From Arthrobacter oryzae (GTDB lineage: Bacteria; Actinomycetota; Actinomycetes; Actinomycetales; Micrococcaceae): a stretch of 64,000 bases of DNA. Positions 18,574 through 28,753 of this stretch are shown here, one piece after another. Every line of letters begins with the position of its first letter. Position 1 is the stretch's first letter. The notes under the pieces are model-generated. The model did no database searches. It saw only the letters and a program-made list of their open reading frames with translations, and had not been told where the DNA came from. The stretch covers positions 248,001 through 312,000 of the forward strand of contig NZ_JAUSSM010000005.1 in assembly GCF_030812315.1 (NCBI RefSeq), given 5' to 3'. Position numbers and translations under genes: made by a program.

Positions 18574-19317
18574 ATGTTTGCGCTGGTGCTCATCGCTGTT
18601 GTCGCCGGGGCGTTGGCCCAGCGCATTGCGGGCCTCGGCTTCGGACTCCTTGTCTCGCCGGTCCTGGTGGTGCTGCTTGGCCCCTTCGACGGGGTGATGA
18701 TCATCAACCTCTGCGGCGCGGCGTCGTCGCTGCTGATCCTGTCCAGGGTGTGGCGGCACGTCAACTGGCGCCGTTACGCCGGCCTGGCCGCGTCCGCAGT
18801 GGTGGGCGTGGCTCCGGGCGCCTGGCTCGCCAGCAATGTCCCCGAGGCACCCCTGGAAATCTGCATCGGCGTGCTGCTTATCATCGCCCTGCTCGCTTCC
18901 CAGCGGCTGACCCGGAGTTCCTGGCGCGCCAGCGGACCTGTCCCCATGATGTCCCTGGGGTTTTCCAGCGGACTGATGAACGCCGCGGCCGGCGTGGGCG
19001 GACCGGCCATTACGGCCTATGCGATCGCCACCCGCTGGGATCAGAAGAGCTTTGGCGCGACGTTGCAGCCCTACTTCGTCACCACGGGCCTGTCCTCGCT
19101 GATGACCAAATACTTCTTTTCCGGTGGACATGTTCCGGCCCTGGAAGGCTGGCAATGGCTGGGTGTCCTGGGTGCCATGGTGCTCGGAATCGTGGCAGGC
19201 GACGTGCTGTCGGGGCGGGTGCAGCCCGCAGCCGTCCGCCGGATTGTGGTGGTGATCGCCTACACAGGGGCAGTATCCACGATTACCAAGGGCGTGGTGG
19301 AGCTGGCGTTCGGGTAG
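18574..19317 (+). CDS. TauE/SafE (TSUP) family membrane permease
   Basis: A 247-residue protein with about seven to eight hydrophobic segments. Repeated halves of the family are visible in FALVLIAVVAGALAQRIAGL and FSSGLMNAAAGVGGPAITAY, the latter containing the conserved GxGGP-like motif. TSUP proteins export or import small organosulfur or organic anions such as sulfite, sulfoacetate or taurine; the substrate is unknown. It stands alone, 76 bases from the divergent LMF gene and 46 bases before dxr. Confidence 0.88.
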   Translation: MFALVLIAVVAGALAQRIAGLGFGLLVSPVLVVLLGPFDGVMIINLCGAASSLLILSRVWRHVNWRRYAGLAASAVVGVAPGAWLASNVPEAPLEICIGVLLIIALLASQRLTRSSWRASGPVPMMSLGFSSGLMNAAAGVGGPAITAYAIATRWDQKSFGATLQPYFVTTGLSSLMTKYFFSGGHVPALEGWQWLGVLGAMVLGIVAGDVLSGRVQPAAVRRIVVVIAYTGAVSTITKGVVELAFG

Positions 19318-19363
19318 GCGGCGCGGGGCCCGGCCGGCCTTTCACGTGCGGGATACTTAACGG

Positions 19364-20548
19364 ATGCAGCCACGCAGAATCGTTCTTCTCGGATCCACCG
19401 GTTCCATCGGCACCCAGGCGATTGACGTCGTCGACGGCGCCCCGCACCTGTTCGAGGTGGTGGCCCTGAGCGCCGGCGGCGGCAACTTGGATCTCCTTGC
19501 CCGGCAGGCCGTGCACACGAAGGCGAAGGCCGTGGGCACCGCCAGTGGCGATGCGTCCGCCCTGCAGGAGCTGATCGACGACGCCGCCCGGGCGGCCGGG
19601 ATCACCGGGTACCGCCCCGAGATCATCACCGGCCCCGACGCCTCCACCAGGATTGCGGAGCTCGAAGCAGACGTGGTGCTCAACGGCATCACCGGCTCCA
19701 TCGGGCTGGCACCCACACTGGCGGCCTTGAAATCAGGCGCCACCTTGGCGCTGGCCAACAAGGAATCGCTGATCGTCGGCGGCGCCCTGGTGAAGGCTGC
19801 CGCGCGGGAAGGCCAGATCGTCCCGGTGGATTCCGAGCACTCGGCCATCGCGCAGTGCCTGCGTTCCGGGACTGCCGCTGAGGTGGACCGGCTCATCCTG
19901 ACGGCCTCAGGCGGGCCATTCCGCGGCAGGACGCGCGAGGAACTCCACAACGTCTCGCCGCAGGATGCCCTGGCCCACCCCACGTGGGACATGGGCCTGA
20001 TGGTCACCACCAACTCCGCCAGCCTGGTGAACAAGGGCCTGGAAGTGATCGAAGCGCACCTGCTGTTCGACATCCCGCTGGACCGCATCGATGTTGTGGT
20101 CCACCCGCAGTCAGTGGTGCATTCCATGGTCCAGTTCGTGGACGGCTCCATCATCGCCCAGGCCTCCCCGCCGGACATGCGCCTGCCGATCGCCCTCGGG
20201 CTGGGCTGGCCGGACCGCGTCCCGAAGGCGGCCACGCCATGCGATTGGACCCAGGCAACGAGCTGGACCTTCGAACCGCTCGACGCCGAGGCGTTTCCCG
20301 CCGTCGCGCTTGCCAAGGACGCTGCCAAGCAGGGAAGTACTTATCCCGCCGTTTTCAACGCCGCCAATGAAGAGGCCGTGATGGCCTTCCACTCCGGCCG
20401 GATCCGGTTCACGGACATTGTGGATACTATCGAAGCGGTGCTCAGCGAACACCCAGGATCCTCCGGGCTGACAGTTGAGTCCGTGCTGGATGCTGAAACG
20501 TGGGCACGAGCGCGCACCCACGAACGTTTAGCAGTGAGCAGTCTCTAG
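19364..20548 (+). CDS. dxr: 1-deoxy-D-xylulose 5-phosphate reductoisomerase
   Basis: A 394-residue enzyme of the MEP isoprenoid pathway converting DXP to 2-C-methyl-D-erythritol 4-phosphate with NADPH. The N-terminal dinucleotide fold begins [17 protein letters not shown], followed by [15 protein letters not shown], the metal/substrate motif [13 protein letters not shown] near residue 151 and [18 protein letters not shown] near the C-terminus. The sequence just before the ATG (GATACTTAACGG) contains a -10-like element close to the start, suggesting a short or leaderless transcript. It leads dxr–rip1, and ispG follows 3 kb later. Confidence 0.97.
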   Translation: MQPRRIVLLGSTGSIGTQAIDVVDGAPHLFEVVALSAGGGNLDLLARQAVHTKAKAVGTASGDASALQELIDDAARAAGITGYRPEIITGPDASTRIAELEADVVLNGITGSIGLAPTLAALKSGATLALANKESLIVGGALVKAAAREGQIVPVDSEHSAIAQCLRSGTAAEVDRLILTASGGPFRGRTREELHNVSPQDALAHPTWDMGLMVTTNSASLVNKGLEVIEAHLLFDIPLDRIDVVVHPQSVVHSMVQFVDGSIIAQASPPDMRLPIALGLGWPDRVPKAATPCDWTQATSWTFEPLDAEAFPAVALAKDAAKQGSTYPAVFNAANEEAVMAFHSGRIRFTDIVDTIEAVLSEHPGSSGLTVESVLDAETWARARTHERLAVSSL

Positions 20549-20566
20549 GAAGCAGTAAATCTAAGC

Positions 20567-21898
20567 ATGAGTCCCGTCATTCTCTTCATCCTCGGTGTCG
20601 TCTTTGTGGCGATCGGCATCGCAGTCTCCATCGCGCTGCATGAAGTGGGCCACCTGGTTCCGGCCAAGCTGTTCAAGGTACGGGTCACCAAGTACATGAT
20701 CGGCTTCGGCCCCACATTGTGGTCAAAGCGCAAGGGGGAGACCGAGTACGGCATCAAGGCCATCCCGCTGGGCGGCTACGTGTCCATGATCGGCATGTAC
20801 CCGCCGAACAAGGATGACGGCACGGTGCGCCCTTCCAGCACCGGGATGTTCCAGACCCTCGCCACCGAGGCCCGTTCCATGGCCCACGAGGAAGTGGGGC
20901 CAGGCGACGAGAAGCGCGTCTTCTACCGGCTTCCGGTGTGGAAGAAAATCATCGTGATGCTGGGCGGTCCCGCCATGAACCTGCTGATCGGCGTGGCATT
21001 GACGGCCGTGTTGCTGATGGGGTTCGGGATCAGCACCCCCACCACCACCATTGCTGACGTCTCCAAATGCCAGGTCAAGGCAGGGGAGACCGTGGATCCG
21101 GACTCCGCCGACTGCAAGCTCACTCCCGCGGCCGACGCCCAGCTCAAGCCCAACGACAGCATCACGTCGTTCGACGGCAAGGCCGTGACCGACTGGAACG
21201 AACTCACCGGCTGGATCCGTGCGTCCGCCGGCCGGGAAGTCAACATCACCGTGGAACGGGACGGCTCGCCGGTCACCACCACTGTGACTCCCGTACTCTC
21301 TGCACGGCCGGTCATCGGCGCCGACGGCCGGCAGGCCACTGATTCCAACGGAACCCTCCAGTACCAGGAAGTCGGTTTCCTGGGGATCGGTGCCCAGACA
21401 ACGCTGGTCTCCCAGCCGGCGTCGTCCGTTCTCCCCATGGCGGGGGAAAACATCCAGCAGGTGGCCGGCGTCGTCCTGAACCTGCCCGCCCGCGTGGTGG
21501 GCGTGGCCAAGGCGGCCTTCAGTGAAGAGCCCCGCGATCCCAACGGACCCATCAGCGTCGTAGGTGTGGGCCGCGTGGCGGGTGAAGTTGCCGCCATGGA
21601 AGAGGTTCCGCTGCAGTCCAGGCTCGCTGCGCTGGTGGGATTGCTGGCCGGCCTGAACTTCGCGTTGGCCGTGTTCAACCTGGTTCCGCTGCTGCCGCTG
21701 GACGGCGGCCATGTGGCCGGCGCGCTGTATGAAGGCGTCCGACGGCGGCTGGCCAAGTTGTTCGGACAGCCTGACCCCGGGGCATTCGACATCGCCAAAC
21801 TCCTGCCGGTGACCTACGTGGTGGCCGCGCTGCTGATGGGCATGAGTGCGCTGCTGATCTACGCAGACATCGTCAAGCCCGTGAACCTCTTCGGCTAA
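20567..21898 (+). CDS. rip1: Site-2 intramembrane zinc metalloprotease (RseP/Rip1 family)
   Basis: A 443-residue membrane protease. The zinc-binding HEVGH motif (His25, Glu26, His29) sits in the first membrane helix. A PDZ domain spans about residues 185–260 (KPNDSITSFDGKAVTDWNEL), and the second conserved motif NLVPLLPLDGGHVAGAL lies in a late helix. It cleaves anti-sigma factors or other membrane proteins within the bilayer. Position directly after dxr matches other actinobacteria. The ATG lies 18 bases after dxr. Confidence 0.95.
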   Translation: MSPVILFILGVVFVAIGIAVSIALHEVGHLVPAKLFKVRVTKYMIGFGPTLWSKRKGETEYGIKAIPLGGYVSMIGMYPPNKDDGTVRPSSTGMFQTLATEARSMAHEEVGPGDEKRVFYRLPVWKKIIVMLGGPAMNLLIGVALTAVLLMGFGISTPTTTIADVSKCQVKAGETVDPDSADCKLTPAADAQLKPNDSITSFDGKAVTDWNELTGWIRASAGREVNITVERDGSPVTTTVTPVLSARPVIGADGRQATDSNGTLQYQEVGFLGIGAQTTLVSQPASSVLPMAGENIQQVAGVVLNLPARVVGVAKAAFSEEPRDPNGPISVVGVGRVAGEVAAMEEVPLQSRLAALVGLLAGLNFALAVFNLVPLLPLDGGHVAGALYEGVRRRLAKLFGQPDPGAFDIAKLLPVTYVVAALLMGMSALLIYADIVKPVNLFG

Positions 21899-21934
21899 TC
21901 AGCTCCCAGCGTCTTGGATTCCATAGTCAGCCCT

Positions 21935-22003
21935 TTTGGGATGATTTTTCATAATCAGCCGAAAATGATTGATATTAGATAATCAGTCGGTTATGTTTGC
22001 GGT
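21935..22003 (+). promoter_or_regulatory. AT-rich leader with duplicated ATAATCAGYCG element before the SatD-like gene
   Basis: This stretch is markedly AT-rich compared with its surroundings. ATAATCAGCCG at 21951 and ATAATCAGTCG at 21979 are direct repeats 28 bases apart, each followed by a short A/T run and ATG. Such paired elements are typical of regulator sites or curved promoter DNA. No strong Shine-Dalgarno is seen before the ATG at 22004. Confidence 0.5.
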
Positions 22004-22678
22004 ATGTATGTACTCACGATCGACCAGCGGGGCAGTACGGGGGATAGGGACCGGGTGCCCGGCCTGCTCGCTGAGTTGCACGGAATCTCAACCGGCGGCC
22101 GCTTCGAACGCTCCGTCGGTGACGAAGTCCAGGGTGTGGTGGAGCAGCCGGCGGAAGTAGTTGAGATCGCGCTCCATTCCCTGCGCAGCGGCCAGTGGTA
22201 CGTGGGAATCGGGGTGGGTGCCGTTGACCTGCCCCTGCCTGCCAGCCCGAGGGAGGGATCCGGGCCGGCGTTCGTTGCCGCCCGGATGGCAGTCGAGAAA
22301 GCCAAGTCTGCTGCCGCCCATGTGCCGTTGTCCGTGGTGTCCGGCGGTCTTCGTCGCGGCGGCGCCGCGACGCCGGCGGCCGAGCCCGGCATCCTGGCCT
22401 GCGCGAACGCCGAGGCTGTCCTCCGCCTCATCGGCCGCCTGGTGCAGGACCGCACGGAGGCCCAGTGGAAAGTCGTGGACACCCTTCGTGTGCTGCAGCA
22501 GGACGTGGCAGCCCGCCACGGTACCCAGAAACTCGCCGCCGCAAAACTGGGAATCACGGAGCAGTCGGTGAGCCGCGCCGTGCTGAGGTCCGGCTGGCAG
22601 GAAGAATGGGCGGCGAGGCCGGCCGCCGGGATGCTCCTGGCCCTGGCCCATGACGCAGTCCTGGAAGGACAAACGTGA
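22004..22678 (+). CDS. SatD-like protein: cyclase-like N-terminal domain with C-terminal helix-turn-helix
   Basis: A 224-residue protein resembling the SatD family (function not established). The N-terminal half shows a motif order like that of class III nucleotide cyclases: TIDQRGS with Asp7, RFERSVGDEVQG with Asp40-Glu41, YVGIGVG near 67 and GPAFVAARMAVEKA near 87 with Arg94. The Asn that normally precedes this Arg in active cyclases is Phe90 here, so catalysis is doubtful. Residues about 172–196 look like a helix-turn-helix (QKLAAAKLGITEQSVSRAVL). The next gene overlaps by four bases. The pair separates rip1 from ispG. The cyclase resemblance is my reading and needs a structure comparison. 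Confidence 0.7.
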   Translation: MYVLTIDQRGSTGDRDRVPGLLAELHGISTGGRFERSVGDEVQGVVEQPAEVVEIALHSLRSGQWYVGIGVGAVDLPLPASPREGSGPAFVAARMAVEKAKSAAAHVPLSVVSGGLRRGGAATPAAEPGILACANAEAVLRLIGRLVQDRTEAQWKVVDTLRVLQQDVAARHGTQKLAAAKLGITEQSVSRAVLRSGWQEEWAARPAAGMLLALAHDAVLEGQT

Positions 22679-23265
22679 ACGCTCTCTGGATTACGCTCGC
22701 CCTCCTGACGGCAGGCTTCGTCGGCTGGCCGGTCACCGCCCTGGTGTTCCGGCTGGCGCGGACCATCGACGACAAAGCGGATGCGGCCAAGGCCGCAGCC
22801 GACAAGGCTGCCGCCGACCGGGCCGCCGCAGAGTCGGGTGATGACCCCTCCGCCGACGTCACAGTGGACAAAAAAACGGGCGACAAGGACGCGGCGGACA
22901 AAACGACAGCGGGCCGGGGGACTGTCGACGGCGAAATCACCGTCGCCGCGGACGCAACCCGGGACGAATCCCGTGACGAAATGGGAAAGGCAGCCAAAGA
23001 GGCGGCAGGTTCGCCAGCGCACACCACGCGGATCCTGCGCGGCGGTGCCATCATCGGCGTCCTGGAAAGGCTGGCAGTGTGCCTGGCCATCCTCACCGGC
23101 CAGCCCGTGGCCATCGCCTATGTGGTGGCGATCAAGGGACTGGGGCGCTTCGCCGAACTGAAAGAGACCCCCGTTGCCGCGGAGAGGTTCATCATCGGCA
23201 CGCTGGCCTCCATGCTGTGGGCCGCCGGGGTTGCGGCCCTTGTCAAGATCCTCTTCCTCAGCTGA
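22675..23265 (+). CDS. Membrane protein coupled to the SatD-like gene (DUF3307-like C-terminus)
   Basis: A 196-residue protein with one N-terminal membrane segment (residues 3–26), a charged Ala/Asp/Lys-rich middle of about 90 residues with KAAADKAAADRAAAE repeats, and a C-terminal part with two membrane segments. The C-terminal GVLERLAVCLAILTGQPVAI, then IKGLGRF and RFIIGTLASMLWA, resembles the last third of DUF3307 membrane proteins, which I recall as neighbours of satD in other bacteria. The GTG start overlaps the preceding stop (GTGA), so the two are co-translated. Function unknown. Confidence 0.7.
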   Translation: MNALWITLALLTAGFVGWPVTALVFRLARTIDDKADAAKAAADKAAADRAAAESGDDPSADVTVDKKTGDKDAADKTTAGRGTVDGEITVAADATRDESRDEMGKAAKEAAGSPAHTTRILRGGAIIGVLERLAVCLAILTGQPVAIAYVVAIKGLGRFAELKETPVAAERFIIGTLASMLWAAGVAALVKILFLS

Positions 23266-23307
23266 ACCGGATACAAACTCGGGCGGGCAGGGCGATAGGG
23301 TATCCGT

Positions 23308-23601
23308 ATGACTGTTTTTGCTGTTGAGTACGTATACGCCGCCGAGTCCACCGAAGCACGGAACGCCGCCCGCCCGGCGCACCGGGAATGGACCGCCCGG
23401 CTGGCCAGTGAAGGCGCACTCCTCGCCAGCGGACCCTACGGGGACGGAGCCGGCGCCCTGCTCATCTTCAAGGCGGCGGACGAAAACGCACTGAACGGAA
23501 TCCTCAAGCAGGATCCCTTCGCCGCGGCCAGCGTAATCGCAGGCACGCGCACCACGGAATGGGCCCCGGTGACCGGCCTCCTGGCCGAGCACGCCGCCTA
23601 G
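23308..23601 (+). CDS. YciI family protein
   Basis: A 97-residue dimeric alpha-beta-barrel (YciI-like) protein: VFAVEYVYAAE at the start, ARPAHREWTARLASEGALLA with the conserved His, ASGPYGD and KQDPFAAASV. YciI proteins are small enzymes or accessory domains of uncertain reaction. It is a separate gene between the SatD-like pair and ispG, with no strong ribosome-binding site visible. Confidence 0.85.
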   Translation: MTVFAVEYVYAAESTEARNAARPAHREWTARLASEGALLASGPYGDGAGALLIFKAADENALNGILKQDPFAAASVIAGTRTTEWAPVTGLLAEHAA

Positions 23602-23650
23602 CCAGCCGGAACAACACACCATCGATACTTCGATATAAATAGGAGTCCAC

Positions 23651-24817
<1,167 letters not shown>

Positions 24818-25707
24818 GGAGAATGCAGGACCCGGAATATCCGTCCGGGTCCTGTCCGGGCAGGACACCGCCATGTTGCGGGAACTGGCCCGGACCGACG
24901 TTGTGGCCAACGTCTTCATCCTGTCGCACTTGGCCGCAACGGGAAGCGCCGCGCCCACGTTGGGCGGGGCCAGTATTTTTGGCGTGTTCGACGGCGACGA
25001 CCTCATGGGTGCGTGCTGGGCCGGGGCCAATCTTGTTCCCGTCCAGCTGGACCCGGAACTTGCCGGGCTCGTAGCCGGGCACGCGCACCGCTCCGGCCGC
25101 CGCTTCGCCTCCATCTTCGGCCCCGCGGACACGGTCCTGGCCATGTATGAACAGCTGGAGCAGATGGGGCAAGCCGCGCACGAGGTCAGGGCGGAGCAGC
25201 CCCTGATGACCATCACCGGCCCGCCCGCCGTCAAGGCAAATGCGGAATTGGGCTTTGGCCAGCTCGCCGACTTCGACCGGATCCTGCCTGCCTGCGCGGC
25301 CATGTTCGAAGAGGAAGTCGGCTATTCACCGTTCCTCGGCGGCCGCGAGTTCTACAGCAGGCGCGTCGAAGGACTCATCCGGCAGGGCCATTCCCTGGTC
25401 CACCTCAATGCGGACGGCCAGGTCAAGTTCAAGGCCGAACTGGGAGCCGTAACCCCCGACGTGACACAGGTCCAGGGTGTCTGGATGAACCCTTCCTTCC
25501 GCGGACTCGGACTGAGCGCCGGCTACATGGCCGCCGTCGTAGAACTGGCGCAGCGACTCGCCCCCGTCACCAGCCTGTACGTCAACGATTACAACGCGCG
25601 TGCAAGGGCAACGTACGAGCGCGTGGGCTTCCGCCAGGTGGGCACCTTCGCTACAGTTCTGTTCTAGCTGGCCGGTACCGGCGGGCATTCGAACTCTTGG
25701 GGGACAA

Positions 25708-26460
25708 ATGAATACGTCTGTTGTGCGCTATTTCGGGGGCTCTGCCCTCCTGGTGCTGGCTCTGACCGCTTGCGGCGGACCCGCAAATCCGGCGGACGCA
25801 GGAGGCGGCGGGGCGTCGGAAACATCGGCCCCGGCCACGCCAAGCCCCACGCCCACGGAAGAAGCCTTCAAAATGCTGACCTCCGATGAGCTGGCGGAGA
25901 TCGCCGGCGGGGTGAAGGACGCAGACAGCGTGGCTCTGGCGGTGATGCCCGCGGACAAAGTCTCGCAGGCGCTGGACCAGATGATGTCCCTCATGACCGA
26001 AGTCCAGGTGGAACCTGCCGAGTGCAATTCCATCGCCACAGGCACGGCGCTGAAGCCGGACAGCAACACCACTATGGCCGTTGGCGCATCCACGTCCTCC
26101 AACGCCGAACTGACCCAGACGCTCTCCCTTCTTTCCGGCGTGGACAAGGAAAGGCTGGAGGAGACGCTGTCGGCACGCGGCAAAGAGATTGCCGACTGCG
26201 GAAACCTCAGCATGAAAATCGGCGAAATGTCCGTGACAGCAACCACCACCGGGCTTGACAGCGGGGCTGAGACGCCCGGCGCGATTGCCATGCAAACGGA
26301 CGTCACGCTGCCTACGGGTGCCACGCAGAGCACCGTCATGGCCTTCGCGGTCAAGGGTGGAGTCATGATCGCCGCCCAGGCATCGGGCACGGGCGTGACC
26401 TCGGCCGACCTTGCCTCAGCTGAAGCGCTTCTGGACCAGGCCGCCGCCCTTATCGACTAG
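25708..26460 (+). CDS. Secreted lipoprotein of unknown function
   Basis: 250 residues starting at the ATG at 25708. A signal peptide ends in a lipobox (LALTAC, Cys22), so the mature protein is lipid-anchored outside the membrane. A Ser/Thr/Pro/Ala-rich linker (about 26–55) follows, then a soluble domain of about 190 residues with TSDELAEIAGGVKDADSVAL near its start and only one pair of further cysteines (ECNSIATG and ADCGNL). I do not recognise a catalytic family; the layout resembles ligand-binding lipoproteins of actinobacteria. Upstream in-frame sequence to 25600 lies in the GNAT gene and is not needed. Confidence 0.8.
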   Translation: MNTSVVRYFGGSALLVLALTACGGPANPADAGGGGASETSAPATPSPTPTEEAFKMLTSDELAEIAGGVKDADSVALAVMPADKVSQALDQMMSLMTEVQVEPAECNSIATGTALKPDSNTTMAVGASTSSNAELTQTLSLLSGVDKERLEETLSARGKEIADCGNLSMKIGEMSVTATTTGLDSGAETPGAIAMQTDVTLPTGATQSTVMAFAVKGGVMIAAQASGTGVTSADLASAEALLDQAAALID

Positions 26461-26604
26461 CAGTCTGTCGTCCGCGAGGCCTCCTGGTACCGCCAGTCAA
26501 CTATAGAAAACTGCGTGACGACTCTTGTAATGGTGCTGTGGATCACATAGGTTCGAGCTATGCCGCGCCGAGGGGGTGCGTGTGGTCTCAGGGGGAATCA
26601 GCAG

Positions 26605-26661
26605 ATGGCGCTAAGTGTGTACCTTCCCAGCGGGTACGCAGGGCGCTTCCTCCGGACTTAG
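26605..26661 (+). CDS. Possible 18-residue leader peptide upstream of proS
   Basis: An ATG at 26605 with AGGGGGAA about 8 bases upstream opens an ORF of 18 codons ending in TAG at 26661. The peptide is MALSVYLPSGYAGRFLRT. It is followed 15 bases later by a long inverted repeat. This could be a leader peptide, a small stand-alone protein, or chance. The 463-base gap (26461–26923) otherwise contains a -10-like TAGATT at 26850 and no recognisable RNA gene. Confidence 0.3.
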   Translation: MALSVYLPSGYAGRFLRT

Positions 26662-26676
26662 CGGTCTGACGGCCGT

Positions 26677-26747
26677 AAGAGCCACGCCAAAACGGGATGA
26701 CCAGCCGGCAGCGGCCAGGGGCTTCCTATAGTTCTGGCGTGGCTCTT
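26677..26747. repeat. Inverted repeat with perfect 13-bp arms upstream of proS
   Basis: AAGAGCCACGCCA at 26677–26689 and its exact complement TGGCGTGGCTCTT at 26735–26747 are 45 bases apart. Folded as RNA this makes a long hairpin between the 18-codon ORF and proS. It might be a terminator/attenuator, a processing site or the remnant ends of a small element. Confidence 0.75.
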
Positions 26748-26923
26748 CTCCGTCACGCGGCACCGGCTGACAGACAGGCAGCACCCGAACGGACAGGCCG
26801 TGCCGGCAGTGCCCGGCTGCGGGGGACCCGGGCACTCGCCGCGCCACGGTAGATTAGTACCCAGACAGATTTGCCCCAGCCCGTCATCTGAACAGGCACC
26901 TCCCAAGAAACGGATTCCTACCC

Positions 26924-28735
26924 GTGGTCCTTCGACTTTCCAAGCTGTTCCTGCGCACCCTGCGCGAAGATCCCGCCGACGCCGAGGTGGCGAGCCACCG
27001 GCTCCTGGTCCGTGCCGGATACATCCGCAGGGCCGCGCCGGGCATCTACACCTGGCTGCCGCTGGGCCTGAGCGTCCTGCGCAAGGTGGAGCAGGTCATT
27101 CGCGAGGAAATGGCCGCCATTGGCGCCCAGGAAGTCCATTTCCCCGCGCTCCTGCCCAAGGAGCCCTACGAGGCCACCAACCGCTGGACGGAGTACGGCG
27201 AAGGCATCTTCCGGCTCAAGGACCGCAAGGGCGGGGACTACCTCCTGGCTCCCACACACGAGGAAATGTTCACGCTCCTGGTCAAGGACCTGTACTCCTC
27301 GTACAAGGACCTTCCGCTGAGCATCTACCAGATCCAGAACAAGTACCGGGATGAGGCGCGGCCCCGCGCCGGCCTGCTGCGCGGCCGCGAGTTCATCATG
27401 AAGGACTCCTATTCGTTCGACGTCGACGACGCCGGCCTGGACGCCAGCTACAACGCGCACCGCGCCGCCTACCTGAAGATCTTCGAGCGACTCGGCCTCG
27501 AAGTTGTTCCGGTGGCCGCCACTGCCGGTGCCATGGGCGGCTCCAGGAGCGAGGAGTTCCTGCACCCCACCGAGATCGGCGAGGACACGTTCGTGCGCTC
27601 GGCCGGCGGCTACGCGGCCAACGTGGAAGCCGTGACCACCGTGGTCCCCGCGGAGATCGACTTCTCCAACGCTCCGGCCGCCGAGATCCGGGACACCCCG
27701 AACACCCCCACCATCGAAACGCTCGTGGACTCCGCCAACCAGCTGGTGCCCCGCAGCGAAGACGACGGCGGCGCCTGGACGGCCGCGGACACGCTGAAGA
27801 ACGTTGTCCTCGCCGTCACCCTGCCCACCGGGGAACGCCAGATCGTCGTCATCGGCGTGCCCGGTGACCGCGGCGTGGACCTGAAGCGTGTTGAAGCCAA
27901 CATCGGCAGGTACCTCCCGGTCGCCGGCGAGATCACCGTTGAAGCCGCGGGCGAGGAAGACCTCGCCCGCAACCCGCTCATTGTCCGCGGGTACCTCGGC
28001 CCGGGTATGTCGCTTGGCACCCCCCTCCTTGGCCTTGAAGGCGCCGCAAAGCTCCTGTACCTGGTGGATCCCCGCGTCGTCAGCGGCACCGCCTGGGTGA
28101 CCGGGGCCAACATGGCCGGAAAGCACGTCTTCGGCCTCGTGGCCGGCCGCGACTTCGGCTGGGACGGCGTGATCGAGTGCACCGAGGTCCGTGCCGGCGA
28201 CGAAGCGCCGGACGGTTCCGGTCCGCTGGAGACCAAACGCGGCATCGAGATGGGCCATATCTTCCAGCTCGGCCGCAAGTACGCCGAAGCCCTTGAACTG
28301 AAAGTCCTGGACCAGAACGGCAAGCAGGTTGTGGTCACCATGGGTTCCTACGGCGTTGGCGTGACCCGTGCCGTCGCGGCCCTGGCGGAATCCAACCACG
28401 ATGCCAAGGGCCTGGTCTGGCCGCGGGCCGTGGCCCCGGCTGATGTCCATGTCGTGGCCGTAGGCCGCGGCGAGGAGATCTTCGCCGCTGCCGAGCAGCT
28501 CGCCCTTGAGCTTGAGGCCAATGGACTTGAGGTCATTTACGACGACCGTCCCAAGGTTTCCCCCGGCGTGAAGTTCGGCGACGCCGAGCTCATCGGCGTG
28601 CCGACCATCCTCGCCGTTGGCAAGGGGCTCGTGGACGGCGTCGTGGAGATCAAGGACCGCCGCAGCGGCGAGGCCGAGAACGTGGCTGTGGACAAGGCCG
28701 TTGACTACGTCGTCAACGCCGTCCGCAGCAAGTAA
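26924..28735 (+). CDS. proS: Prolyl-tRNA synthetase, bacterial type with editing domain
   Basis: A 603-residue class II synthetase that charges tRNA-Pro. Motif 1 region [20 protein letters not shown] is near residue 28, motif 2 [20 protein letters not shown] near 141, the inserted editing domain runs from about 225 to 405, and motif 3 lies in [16 protein letters not shown] near 473. The anticodon-binding domain forms the C-terminus. The start is a GTG with a weak upstream site. Its promoter is probably in the 463-base gap before it. Confidence 0.97.
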   Translation: MVLRLSKLFLRTLREDPADAEVASHRLLVRAGYIRRAAPGIYTWLPLGLSVLRKVEQVIREEMAAIGAQEVHFPALLPKEPYEATNRWTEYGEGIFRLKDRKGGDYLLAPTHEEMFTLLVKDLYSSYKDLPLSIYQIQNKYRDEARPRAGLLRGREFIMKDSYSFDVDDAGLDASYNAHRAAYLKIFERLGLEVVPVAATAGAMGGSRSEEFLHPTEIGEDTFVRSAGGYAANVEAVTTVVPAEIDFSNAPAAEIRDTPNTPTIETLVDSANQLVPRSEDDGGAWTAADTLKNVVLAVTLPTGERQIVVIGVPGDRGVDLKRVEANIGRYLPVAGEITVEAAGEEDLARNPLIVRGYLGPGMSLGTPLLGLEGAAKLLYLVDPRVVSGTAWVTGANMAGKHVFGLVAGRDFGWDGVIECTEVRAGDEAPDGSGPLETKRGIEMGHIFQLGRKYAEALELKVLDQNGKQVVVTMGSYGVGVTRAVAALAESNHDAKGLVWPRAVAPADVHVVAVGRGEEIFAAAEQLALELEANGLEVIYDDRPKVSPGVKFGDAELIGVPTILAVGKGLVDGVVEIKDRRSGEAENVAVDKAVDYVVNAVRSK

Positions 28736-28753
28736 CTCCGCACGGCCGAACGA

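Noticed and set aside
26540..26565. A tRNA T-arm-like GGTTCGA with short flanking stem (CATAG and CTATG)
   Set aside because: The stem and loop do not fit tRNA geometry (the G53–C61 position fails), and no acceptor, D or anticodon arm could be found upstream.
26611..26847. A 78-codon minus-strand frame upstream of proS
   Set aside because: No ribosome-binding site, no recognisable domain, and it spans the inverted repeat; likely non-coding.
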